Assembly (NCBI GenBank): GCA_038231215.1
Contig: JBBRLS010000003.1
Span: 62,001-126,000, forward strand
Source of the DNA: Schlegelella_A sp038231215
GTDB lineage: Bacteria > Pseudomonadota > Gammaproteobacteria > Burkholderiales > Burkholderiaceae_C
Reading direction: 5' to 3'
DNA: 64,000 nucleotides
Made by a program: the position numbers and the translations under genes. Below are positions 1-8,760 of this stretch, one piece after another; position 1 is the first letter of the stretch; each line of letters opens with the position of its first letter. The notes under the pieces are model-generated. The model saw only the letters and a list, made by a program, of their open reading frames with translations. It did no database searches and was not told where the DNA came from.

Positions 1-1
1 C

Positions 2-2683
2 GCGCTGGTCCGCTATCACCGCATGAAGGGCGAGAACACGCTCTGGGTGCCCGGCACCGACCATGCAGGCATCGCCACGCAGATCGTCGTCGAGCGGCAG
101 TTGCAGGAGGCCGGCCTCAATCGCCACGACCTCGGTCGCAAGAACTTCGTCGCCCAGGTCTGGGACTGGAAGGGAACGAGCGGCTCGACGATCACGCGGC
201 AGATGCGCCGCATGGGCGACTCCGTCGCGTGGAAGTACGAGTACTTCACGATGGACTCGCGCCTGAACGAGGTCGTCACCGACACCTTCGTCGAGCTGCA
301 CGACGAAGGCCTTATCTACCGTGGCAAGCGCCTCGTCAACTGGGACCCGGTGCTGCTCTCGGCCGTCTCCGACCTCGAGGTCGAGAACGAAGAGCGCGAT
401 GGCACGATGTGGCACATCCTCTACCCGTTCAGCGATGGCCCGCAGCCCGACGCGAACGGCGCTCTCATGCGTGGCATGCACATCGCGACGACGCGGCCCG
501 AGACCATGCTCGCCGACGGCGCGCTTGCCGTCCATCCCGACGACGATCGCTATCGCCACCTGATCGGCAAGATGGTCGACCTGCCGCTCTGCGATCGCCA
601 GATTCCGGTCATCGCCGACGCCTACGTCGACCGCGAGTTCGGCTCGGGCTGCGTCAAGATCACCGGCGCACACGACTTCAACGACTACCAGGTCGCGACT
701 CGACATGGCCTGCCGCTGATCGTCATCTTTACGCTGGGCGCGAAGATCAACGACAACGGGCCGGCCGCTTATCAGGGCCTCGGCCGCTACGACGCGCGCA
801 AGGCCGTGCTGCGCGACCTCAAGGCGCAGGGCTTTCTCGAGAAGGCGGTGCCGCACAGGCACGCCGTGCCGATCTGCGTACGCACCGGCCAGGTCGTCGA
901 GCCGATGCTCACCGACCAGTGGTTCATGGCGATGACGAAGCCCGGACGCGACGGCACGACCATCGCCGGCAAGGCGATCGCCGCGGTCAAGAGCGGCGCC
1001 ATCAAGTTCTATCCCGAGCAGTGGGTCAACACCTATGACCAGTGGATGAACAACATCCAGGACTGGACGCTCTCGCGCCAGCTCTGGTGGGGCCATCAGA
1101 TCCCGGCCTGGTACGGCGACGCCGGGCAGATCTTCGTCGCGCGCAACGAGGCCGAAGCGCACGCCAGGGCGCATGCCGCCGGCTACTACGGCGCGCTGGT
1201 GCGCGACGAGGACGTGCTCGACACCTGGTACTCGTCGGCGCTGGTGCCGTTCTCGTCGCTCGGCTGGCCGAAAGAGACCGAAGAGCTCGATCTCTTCCTG
1301 CCCTCGAGCGTGCTCGTCACCGGCTACGACATCATCTTCTTCTGGGTCGCCCGGATGATCATGATGACGCTGCAGTTCACCGGCAAGGTGCCGTTTCGCG
1401 ACGTTTACATCCACGGCCTGGTGCGCGACGCGCAAGGCAAACGGATGAGCAAGTCGGAAGGCAACGTGCTCGACCCGGTCGACCTGATCGACGGCATCGC
1501 CCTCGAGCCGCTGCTGGACAAGCGCGCCACCGGCCTGCGCCGACCGGAGATGGCGCCGCAGATCCGCAAGAACACGGCGGCCGAGTTCCCGAACGGCATT
1601 CCGGGCTTCGGCGCCGACGCGGTGCGCTTCACCTTCTGCTCGCTCGCCAGCCTGGGCCGCAACGTCAACTTCGATGCGAAGCGCTGCGAGGGCTATCGCA
1701 ACTTCTGCAACAAGCTCTGGAACGCGACGCGCTTCGTGCTCATGAATGCCGAAGGCAAGGACTGCGGTCTCGCCGAGCACACCAAGGCCGAGTGCGCGCC
1801 CGGCCAGCCTTTCCACAGGTACCTCGTGTTCTCGCAGGCCGATCGCTGGATCACGGGCGAGTTGCAGCGCGTCGAGGCCGCCGTCGAACTGGGCTTTGCC
1901 GAGTACCGGCTCGACACCGTCGCCAACGCGATCTATTCGTTCGTGTGGGACGAATACTGCGACTGGTACCTCGAGATCGCCAAGGTGCAGTTGCAGTCGG
2001 GCGAAGAGGCCGGGCAGCGGGCGACGCGGCGCACCTTGCTGCGCGTGCTGGAAACGGTGCTTCGCCTGTTGCATCCGATCGCGCCTTTCATCACTGCGGA
2101 GTTATGGGAACGCGTGGCCGTCGTCGCCGGGCGAAAGACCGCCGACACGGAGCACGGTGTCGTGCAGGCCGTATATCCGAAGGCGCAGCTCGAGAAGGTC
2201 GATGCGAAGGCCGACGAATGGGTCGCGACGCTGAAGGCCGTCGTCGGCAGTTGCCGCACGCTGCGCAGCGAGATGAGCCTGGCGCCCGGAGAACGGGTAC
2301 CGCTCTACGCCACCGGCGACGCCGACTTCATCGCCGCCGCGACGCCTTTGCTGAAGTCGCTGGCCCGCATCTCGGAGGTGACGGTGTTCGACGACGCCGG
2401 CTTTGCCGCGGCGACGCGCGACTCACCGGTGGCCATGGCCGGGGCGACGCGGATCGCGCTGCACGTCGAGATCGATCGTGCCGCCGAAGTCGCGCGCCTC
2501 ACCAAGGAGATCGACCGCCTAGACGGCGAAATCGCCAAGGCCCACGCCAAGCTCGCCAACGAGAGCTTCGTCGCGCGCGCGAAGCCGGCCGTCGTCGATC
2601 AGGAACGCAAGCGCGTCGCCGACTTCACAGCGACCATGTCGCAGCTTCGAGACCAGCGAGAGCGCCTGGGACCGTCGAGCTGA
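2..2683 (+). CDS. valS: Valine--tRNA ligase, 5' end outside the window
   Basis: Class I aminoacyl-tRNA synthetase that charges tRNA-Val in the cytoplasm. The reading frame is open at the window edge (ALVRYHRMKG...), so the N-terminus with the HIGH motif is missing, probably about 50-70 residues. Visible are GTDHAGIATQ near the start, the long CP1 editing insertion, the KMSKS loop as RMSKSEGN at about residue 481 of the visible part, the anticodon-binding domain, and a C-terminal charged coiled coil (VARLTKEIDRLDGEIAKAHAKL) typical of ValRS. Its last 59 bases overlap the 3' end of the convergent dehydrogenase gene. Identification is secure; only the start is unknown. Confidence 0.97.
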   Translation, partial: ALVRYHRMKGENTLWVPGTDHAGIATQIVVERQLQEAGLNRHDLGRKNFVAQVWDWKGTSGSTITRQMRRMGDSVAWKYEYFTMDSRLNEVVTDTFVELHDEGLIYRGKRLVNWDPVLLSAVSDLEVENEERDGTMWHILYPFSDGPQPDANGALMRGMHIATTRPETMLADGALAVHPDDDRYRHLIGKMVDLPLCDRQIPVIADAYVDREFGSGCVKITGAHDFNDYQVATRHGLPLIVIFTLGAKINDNGPAAYQGLGRYDARKAVLRDLKAQGFLEKAVPHRHAVPICVRTGQVVEPMLTDQWFMAMTKPGRDGTTIAGKAIAAVKSGAIKFYPEQWVNTYDQWMNNIQDWTLSRQLWWGHQIPAWYGDAGQIFVARNEAEAHARAHAAGYYGALVRDEDVLDTWYSSALVPFSSLGWPKETEELDLFLPSSVLVTGYDIIFFWVARMIMMTLQFTGKVPFRDVYIHGLVRDAQGKRMSKSEGNVLDPVDLIDGIALEPLLDKRATGLRRPEMAPQIRKNTAAEFPNGIPGFGADAVRFTFCSLASLGRNVNFDAKRCEGYRNFCNKLWNATRFVLMNAEGKDCGLAEHTKAECAPGQPFHRYLVFSQADRWITGELQRVEAAVELGFAEYRLDTVANAIYSFVWDEYCDWYLEIAKVQLQSGEEAGQRATRRTLLRVLETVLRLLHPIAPFITAELWERVAVVAGRKTADTEHGVVQAVYPKAQLEKVDAKADEWVATLKAVVGSCRTLRSEMSLAPGERVPLYATGDADFIAAATPLLKSLARISEVTVFDDAGFAAATRDSPVAMAGATRIALHVEIDRAAEVARLTKEIDRLDGEIAKAHAKLANESFVARAKPAVVDQERKRVADFTATMSQLRDQRERLGPSS

Positions 2684-3602
2684 AGTCGCGCGCGCTGCGC
2701 GGCACGAAATCGAGCAGCTCGTCGATGCGGCGGGCCACCGCCCAGGCGCTGCGCTGGCGCGACTCGCGCGTCGTCGCGGCGATGCGTGGCGTGACCTGCA
2801 GCGTCGGGGTGTCGTGCAGCGGCCGGTCGGGATCGAGCACGCCAGGTTCCAGGCTGTCGAGCCAGGCGGCGGCTATGCGGCCGCTCTTCAGTGCCGCCGC
2901 CAGCGCCGTCTCGTCGAAGAGGCCCGAATGCGCGGTGCTCACCAGCACCTGGTTGGGTTTGCAATGGGGCAGGAAGCGATCGCCGAGCAGGCCCTGGAAG
3001 CGGCTGAAATAGGCGAGCTGCACGCACATCACGTCGGAGCGCTCGACCAGCTCGCGCAGGCCGGCCGGCTTGACCTGCCAGAGCGGCCAGACGTTGTCGC
3101 TGGCGTGCAGGGCCGGGTCGTAGCCGATGATGGTCGCGCCGAATCCGGAGAGGAGCTGTGCGATGGAGCGCGCCGCCGGCGGCATGCCGACCAGGCCGAT
3201 CGTCGCGCCGCCGAGCTCGCGGCCGGCAACCGCGCCGTCGGCGCCGCGCACCGGCACGCGGCGCAGCAGCGACAGCATCGCGCCGATCATGAATTCGGCC
3301 TCGGCGCGCGCGCTCGCCGTCAGACTGCGCACGACCTCGATGCCGCGCCGCTCGCACTCGCCGAGGTCGATGCTCTCGGCGCCTGCGCTGACCCGGCCGA
3401 TCGCGCGCAGCACCGGCGCAAAGTCGAGCGTCTCGACATCGATGGTCACCGATGCGGGAACGATCGCCGCGCGCACGTTGTAAAGGGCGCGGCGGAACTC
3501 GCGCGGCTCGTAGGCCAGCTCGGGCGCCAGGCGCACGCTGTGGCGCAGGCCGAGCCATTCCATGACATCGGCTTCTAGCGTATCGACGACGAGCAGATCC
3601 AT
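2625..3602 (-). CDS. D-2-hydroxyacid dehydrogenase family protein with altered active site
   Basis: A 325-residue protein with the overall pattern of NAD-dependent D-2-hydroxyacid dehydrogenases: a dinucleotide-binding segment at about 133-161 (GATIGLVGMPPAARS...IIGYD) and the C-terminal catalytic stretch. Family members normally read TARGG..DE, a Glu in LDVFEPEP, and TPHIA. Here the Arg position is His225 (TAHSG), Glu262 is kept, and the His position is Arg283 (TPRIA). The usual GxGxxG is also relaxed to GLVGMPP. I infer changed or lost catalysis. I believe close Burkholderiales relatives share these changes, which would argue for a conserved subfamily rather than decay, but I could not check. 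Tail-to-tail overlap with valS. Confidence 0.85.
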   Translation of the reverse strand: MDLLVVDTLEADVMEWLGLRHSVRLAPELAYEPREFRRALYNVRAAIVPASVTIDVETLDFAPVLRAIGRVSAGAESIDLGECERRGIEVVRSLTASARAEAEFMIGAMLSLLRRVPVRGADGAVAGRELGGATIGLVGMPPAARSIAQLLSGFGATIIGYDPALHASDNVWPLWQVKPAGLRELVERSDVMCVQLAYFSRFQGLLGDRFLPHCKPNQVLVSTAHSGLFDETALAAALKSGRIAAAWLDSLEPGVLDPDRPLHDTPTLQVTPRIAATTRESRQRSAWAVARRIDELLDFVPRSARDFSSTVPGALAGLEAATWSL

Positions 3603-3680
3603 CGGCTATTGGGGCAGGCGCGGCTGAGGAACGAGGTCGCGTGCAAGAATCGACCAGGCTTTCGGGGCGATTGTAAGTAG

Positions 3681-4547
<867 letters not shown>

Positions 4548-4569
4548 TCGAAGTCGTCTTGAGGTGTCG

Positions 4570-4797
4570 CTATCTGCGGCGCAGGAAGTGCACGAACTCG
4601 TCGTTGGCGCTGGTCTGCTCGAGCAACTCGTTGCCGGTCTGCCGCGCAAAGGCCTGGAAGTCGCGCACCGATCCCGGGTCGGTCGCGACGACCTTGAGGA
4701 CATCGCCGCTCGACATCTCGGCGAGCGCCTTCTTCGCCTTCAGGATGGGCAGCGGGCAATTCATGCCGCGGGTGTCGAGCTCTTTCTGGGCGTCCAT
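4570..4797 (-). CDS. TusA-family sulfurtransferase
   Basis: A 75-residue SirA/TusA-like protein. The family signature LDTRGMNCPLPILKAKKAL holds the single sulfur-carrying cysteine, Cys14, within CPLP. The rest (GDVLKVVATDPGSVRDFQAFARQTG) matches the two-layer alpha/beta sandwich of the family. TusA proteins hand persulfide sulfur to tRNA thiolation and other acceptors; which pathway this one serves cannot be read from sequence. It lies downstream of the NUDIX and cysM genes on the same strand with an 18-bp gap, so a sulfur-themed operon cysM-nudix-tusA is plausible. Confidence 0.92.
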   Translation of the reverse strand: MDAQKELDTRGMNCPLPILKAKKALAEMSSGDVLKVVATDPGSVRDFQAFARQTGNELLEQTSANDEFVHFLRRR

Positions 4798-4815
4798 CGC
4801 TAGTCGGTCCTCGAA

Positions 4816-5382
4816 TCAGTCCACGTCCACTTCGGTGGCGCGCTTGCCGGGCGGCAGCTCCATCCACTGCGGCTCGATGCCGCGCGAGCGCAGCCAGTCG
4901 GCGAGCGCGTGGCCGGTGCCCGCGGGCCAGCACTTGACGCGCTCCGGCGCGACCGTCCGGTAGTCGACGAGCTCGGGCGAGAGCACGACCTCGCCGCGAG
5001 CCGCGACGTGATAAGCGATGATGACCTGATTCATGCGCAGGAACTCGTAGGCGCCGATCAAGGAGCTGGCCTCGACCGTGAGCGAAGTCTCCTCGAAGAC
5101 CTCTCTGGCGATGCCTTCCTTGGGCGTCTCGCCCGCTTCCATGAAGCCGGTGATGAGGCCGAAGAACTTGCCGGGCCAGGCGGCGTTCCTCGCCAGCAGG
5201 ATCTGGCCGTCGCGGTCGACCAGCTCGATCACCGCGGCGAGCACCGGCGTCGGGTTGTTCCAGTGCGTCCAGCCGCAGGCCGGGCAGCGCAGTCGCGTCT
5301 TCGCGCCGCCGTCTTCCTCGAGCGAGATCGGCTCGAGGCGTGTCGCGCAATTGATGCAAAAAGTGGTCTGGTAGGTCGTCAC
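4816..5382 (-). CDS. NUDIX hydrolase with N-terminal zinc ribbon
   Basis: A 188-residue protein. The N-terminus has two CxxC pairs (CINC and CPAC) forming a probable zinc ribbon, followed by a NUDIX domain with the box GFMEAGETPKEGIAREVFEE (G-x5-E-x7-RE-x2-EE). This arrangement resembles NADH pyrophosphatase NudC-like and related hydrolases; the substrate is uncertain. I chose the GTG start at 5382 because it overlaps the cysM stop codon as GTGA, a coupling seen repeatedly in this genome, and because it places the zinc ribbon right at the N-terminus. The longer open frame upstream reads as Arg-rich noise inside cysM. Confidence 0.9.
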   Translation of the reverse strand: MTTYQTTFCINCATRLEPISLEEDGGAKTRLRCPACGWTHWNNPTPVLAAVIELVDRDGQILLARNAAWPGKFFGLITGFMEAGETPKEGIAREVFEETSLTVEASSLIGAYEFLRMNQVIIAYHVAARGEVVLSPELVDYRTVAPERVKCWPAGTGHALADWLRSRGIEPQWMELPPGKRATEVDVD

Positions 5383-6296
5383 GCGGGAAACACGCCGGTG
5401 GAGAGATAGCGGTCGCCGCGATCGCAGACGACGAAGACGATGGTCGCGTTCTCGACCGCGGCCGCGACCTGCAGGGCGACCCAGCACGCGCCTGCCGCCG
5501 AGATGCCGGTGAAAATGCCCTCTTCGCGAGCGAGGCGACGCGTCATCTCCTCCGCGTCGGACTGCGAGACCAGCACCAGTTCGTCGACCGCCTTCGGGTC
5601 GTAGATCTTTGGCATGTATTCCTGGGGCCACTTGCGGATGCCGGGTATGCGCGAACCTTCGCTCGGCTGCGCGCCGACGATGCGTACCGCCGACTTCTTT
5701 TCCTTGAGAAAGCGCGACACGCCGGTGATGGTGCCTGTCGTTCCCATCGCGCTCACGAAATGCGTGACGCGACCTGCGGTGTCCTTCCAGATCTCGGGAC
5801 CGGTCGTCTCGTAGTGGATGCGCGGGTTGTCGGCGTTGGCGAACTGGTCGAGCACGCGGCCCTTGCCATCCTTCTGCATCTGCTCGGCGAGGTCGCGCGC
5901 GTACTCCATGCCGCCCGAGCGCGGCGTCAGGATCAGCTCGGCGCCGAACGCCTTCATGGTCTGCGCGCGCTCGACCGACAGGTCCTCCGGCATGATGAGC
6001 AGCATGCGGTAGCCGCGAATCGCCGCCGCCATCGCCAGGGCGATGCCGGTGTTGCCCGAGGTCGCTTCGATCAGCGTGTCGCCCGGCTTGATCGTGCCGC
6101 GCTCCTCGGCACGCCGGATCATGCTGATGGCGGGCCGGTCCTTGACCGAGCCGGCCGGGTTGTTGCCCTCGAGCTTGCCGAGGATGACGTTGCCGCGTTC
6201 GTCGTTGCCGGCGCCCGGCACGCGCACGAGACGCACCATCGGCGTCGCGCCGATCGTGTCTTCGATGGTCGGGTAGCGTGGAGCGGGTTCGGTCAT
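5379..6296 (-). CDS. cysM: Cysteine synthase B (O-acetylserine/phosphoserine sulfhydrylase)
   Basis: PLP enzyme of 305 residues that forms cysteine from an activated serine and sulfide or thiosulfate. The PLP lysine lies in NPAGSVKDRPA, with the substrate loop EATSGNTGIALAMAAA and the C-terminal glycine-rich phosphate cradle region SAMGTTGTITGVSRFL. The compact length and the GNNPAGSVKDR form favour CysM over CysK. It heads a minus-strand group with the NUDIX and TusA-like genes. Its 5' end is 25 bp from a 14-bp copy of the tRNA-Leu T-arm that probably marks the island boundary. Confidence 0.94.
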   Translation of the reverse strand: MTEPAPRYPTIEDTIGATPMVRLVRVPGAGNDERGNVILGKLEGNNPAGSVKDRPAISMIRRAEERGTIKPGDTLIEATSGNTGIALAMAAAIRGYRMLLIMPEDLSVERAQTMKAFGAELILTPRSGGMEYARDLAEQMQKDGKGRVLDQFANADNPRIHYETTGPEIWKDTAGRVTHFVSAMGTTGTITGVSRFLKEKKSAVRIVGAQPSEGSRIPGIRKWPQEYMPKIYDPKAVDELVLVSQSDAEEMTRRLAREEGIFTGISAAGACWVALQVAAAVENATIVFVVCDRGDRYLSTGVFPA

Positions 6297-6320
6297 CGAA
6301 AGGGCGCGGTCGCCGCTTGG

Positions 6321-6334
6321 TCGGGTCGGAATCG
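6321..6334. repeat. Putative attachment-site repeat, cysM side
   Basis: TCGGGTCGGAATCG is identical and in the same orientation to bases 13169-13182 inside the T-arm of tRNA-Leu. It sits just upstream of cysM, where conserved host genes stop and accessory genes begin. In a tRNA-targeted island the displaced tRNA 3' end is expected here. Only the T-arm core matches; the acceptor part has no match, so drift or chance remain possible. Confidence 0.5.
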
Positions 6335-7015
6335 CAGATCGGCCGCTAGGCCGCGCTGGCGCTTGGTTTCGGAGAACGCGTCGCCTGCGCTACCCCCATA
6401 GTTACCCGCTCGATACGCTCGAACCTGTGGGTAGCAGCGACGTGGGAGGATTGTGGCCGATCGAAAGGTTCGGGGCTCGTCAACAATCGAGCGAACCGCT
6501 GGCCTCTACCAGTCGAACCCCATGCAGTCGCTGTGTAGTCACCCGTCTGACGCTGTGCGACTAGCACTTGTGCCAGCTGCCCTGCTGTAGAGCGAGGGGA
6601 CTACCAAGTAGCGTTGAAGGGACCCTCAACAGCCGCCGCCAGCGCAAAAAAGCGAGGCCATCGCCCACGTCTGCAAATGGCCGGATCGGAACCTTTGTGA
6701 CCCGCACCGATAGCGGCCGCCAAGGATTCGCGCGACGCTTGTCAGTGGCTGCTGAAAGGCAACGCCGCGAACTCGCATTCCCGGCCAGAAGCGGCCCGTC
6801 GACCGCCTTCTCGTCACCAGACGTTCAACAAGGAGCGGCTCCGGCCTGAGCTTCTACCGCGACACTCACAGGGCAACGGGAGGCCACGTGAGTTGGGCGA
6901 ACCTGGTTCGCGCAGCGCCGCTGCAGGCGACCTACTCGCTCAAGCAGCAGACATCGGGCTTGTCGACAGCGCCGAAAGCAGACTTGGTCAAGGTCAGCCG
7001 CTGCGAAACCTGGTC
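6335..7015. other. Island flank without a supported gene
   Basis: About 680 bases with several short open frames on both strands but none with a ribosome site, a recognisable domain, or the local coding bias. I see no tRNA, clear terminator or insertion-sequence ends. It most likely holds eroded sequence at the edge of the island. Confidence 0.5.
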
Positions 7016-7825
7016 CTAAGCTGCGAACCTGGGGGTGGCTCCGGAAGTCACGACGTCGTTGCCGGTCCTTCGCCGACGCAGCAAAGCCAGCATGATCGCG
7101 CCCAAGCCGAAAAGCACGTAGGTGGAGGGCTCGGGGACAGGTGGCACGCCGCCTCTAATTGGCACGGACCCGACCGCGTTCCAGTTGATCGATTCGTTGC
7201 CGTCTTCTCCGTACGCGGTGTTGTTGACGAAATCCCAGCCACCCGTGTTGAGCACCTGTCCGGCGTCGGTGAAGCTGAACGGGGTACCGTTGACAAGGAA
7301 AGAGATCACCGGAGCCGACCCGTTGCACGCGGCCGTTTCCCCTGCGGAATTAATCAGTGCCGCCGAACTAGAGCAACCGCCAATGAGGCTCGTGTTGCCG
7401 TTGCCGAGGTAGTTGTTGGGTGCGAGCGAATTGGGTGGTGCTCCGCCAAAGATGCCGAAATCGCTGGTGTCGAAGTTGTAGCTTCCGGTCTGCGTGAAGA
7501 TGCCGGTTGCCCCGGTGGGAAGAGCCAGGGAGCTCCAAAGGGAGAACGTGCCACCGATATTCGGAAAGAAGACCTGGAAGTTGCTGATCGTGATCGGAGC
7601 CCCGGTGTTGTTGTCGAGGCGTATTGCGCCAGAATCGAAGCTCTGGGCCATCGGTGTCTGGGAGAACACGTTCGGATCACCGAGCCACACCGACGGGAAG
7701 AAGCCACTCGGGCGCAGATTGTCCGCATAGCCGACGAACACATCGACCGTACCCGCTTGGGCCGCGGCGGCGCTGGCCATCACCAGGGCGCCGAGGGCCA
7801 ACCGACTTTTGAAAGAGACGCTCAT
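7016..7825 (-). CDS. PEP-CTERM sorting domain-containing secreted protein
   Basis: A 269-residue exported protein. It has an N-terminal signal peptide (SRLALGALVMASAAAAQA), an Asn/Gly/Ser-rich beta-type body, and a textbook C-terminal sorting tail: PVPEPST, a hydrophobic helix (YVLFGLGAIMLALL) and RRRR, followed by an unusual 14-residue extension. PEP-CTERM proteins are cut by an exosortase (EpsH/XrtA type) and are often exopolysaccharide-associated; no exosortase is in this window. The start at 7825 is preferred over 7837 because GGGGA lies about 6 nt upstream. Base composition is less GC-rich than the flanks, in line with its place in the island. The ligand or role is unknown. Confidence 0.88.
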   Translation of the reverse strand: MSVSFKSRLALGALVMASAAAAQAGTVDVFVGYADNLRPSGFFPSVWLGDPNVFSQTPMAQSFDSGAIRLDNNTGAPITISNFQVFFPNIGGTFSLWSSLALPTGATGIFTQTGSYNFDTSDFGIFGGAPPNSLAPNNYLGNGNTSLIGGCSSSAALINSAGETAACNGSAPVISFLVNGTPFSFTDAGQVLNTGGWDFVNNTAYGEDGNESINWNAVGSVPIRGGVPPVPEPSTYVLFGLGAIMLALLRRRRTGNDVVTSGATPRFAA

Positions 7826-7990
7826 GCAATTCCCCATTTTTTCGGGTCGCGGCGCAGACGCTCGACGAGCGAATCACCCACCCGAAGATCGATGATCGCA
7901 CTCGGACAAAGCTCGGTCGACCCCTCATTCAAGGGGGCGAAGCCCGGGTTCGGCGCAGTTTTCCCGGGTCGAGCCCCGAGTCACGCCGGC

Positions 7991-8100
7991 GCTCGAGGTT
8001 CGCGTCGCGGTTGGCGTTGTCCAGATGCTGGAGAAAGCGCTCGCCGGCCTCGCCACTTGTCGACCTCGGCGCGTACGCCGTTGATTATGACGGAGTGATA
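7991..8100 (-). pseudogene. Remnant of a type III restriction (Res) / DEAD helicase gene
   Basis: Two short stretches in different frames resemble the N-terminal part of type III restriction-enzyme helicase subunits as I remember them. YHSVIINGVRAEVDKWRG reads from 8100. GERFLQHLDNANRDAN follows in a shifted frame from about 8046. In intact proteins these segments are separated by dozens of residues and followed by the Walker A region, which is absent here. I infer an internally deleted, dead fragment. Recognition is from memory of the family only. Confidence 0.42.
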
Positions 8101-8221
8101 TAGCAGCTCTTGTGTTGCTTGCGACCGCGGCTGAAGCCGCAAACAGAGGTTGTGTCAAACACTACCGCCTCCGCCTACGGATCGAGAGGCGGTTCGATTT
8201 CTGCCGCCCGCGTTTCCCTTC

Positions 8222-8461
8222 CTAGGCGGGGCGGCGATTGCTGCCTTGGTGATCTGCAGGCCGCGTTGGCTCGCGACGAGTCTTCTTGGCCTCGCCCGAT
8301 TCGAGGGATGCTATCCAGGCGGGAAGGTCCGAGCGACGGAACCGTGTGAAGCGCTCTCCGTAGCGCATTGGGCGAACCGGAAAATTTGGATCTGAAATCC
8401 ATGCCCACCAAGTGCTCTCCGCGATTTCGAGCGTTGCAGCACAGGTCTTCGCGCTCAGCAA
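8222..8461 (-). CDS. AlpA-like helix-turn-helix regulator, possibly decaying
   Basis: About 79 residues. The first 55 read LLSAKTCAATLEIAESTWWA..., then FPVRPMRYGERFTRFRRSDLPAWIA, which is the layout of AlpA/excisionase-type winged helix-turn-helix proteins of prophages and islands (LLS..E.A..L.IS.STLYRW......P.....G.R..RW...D...W). No ATG is available; the frame opens just after the stop of the integrase remnant, and the best start is a TTG at 8461. The integrase-then-AlpA order is usual in P4-type islands. The tail after residue 60 is unlike the family, so it may be damaged. Confidence 0.55.
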   Translation of the reverse strand: MLSAKTCAATLEIAESTWWAWISDPNFPVRPMRYGERFTRFRRSDLPAWIASLESGEAKKTRREPTRPADHQGSNRRPA

Positions 8462-8524
8462 GTCATCTGCGACCTGCGATCGAGATTCACTGGACCATTC
8501 CGTGGGAAGAAACGAAGTACACGG

Positions 8525-8760
8525 TCACGCCGCTTTCATCGGAACGACCTCGCCGCCAGTGCGCAGTTTGTCGAGGTAGTCGGCCCGCCTGAGGACTTCG
8601 TCGCATGCCACTCGCGCGCAACAGCCTCAAATGATTCGGCCGCAGTCTGCGCATGGCTTTCCTGGCCGCGCTCGGATCGCTTTTCCTTGCCGCCGAAGCG
8701 GTACTTGCTCATCCAGATGCTTACAGAACGCGGCGGGATGAAAGTCCATGTCCAGCTGAC
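8525..8760 (-). pseudogene. Integrase remnant with two internal deletions
   Basis: Three separate blocks of a P4-type tyrosine integrase are joined together: an N-terminal piece WMSKYRFGGKEKR, then AAESFEAVAREWHATKSS, then in a shifted frame RADYLDKLRTGGEVVPMKAA ending at the stop at 8525. The blocks align with DGKEKRLALG, DATFEAVARDFHETKKSG and WADYLDTLRAGRKVVKMKTA of the intact integrase at 11708-12949. Roughly 30 and 270 codons are missing between them, including all catalytic residues. It is therefore a dead relic of a second, related element. Confidence 0.75.

Noticed and set aside
6346..6849. Short open frames on both strands next to cysM as genes
   Set aside because: No ribosome sites, no domain, composition unlike local genes; treated as eroded island edge.
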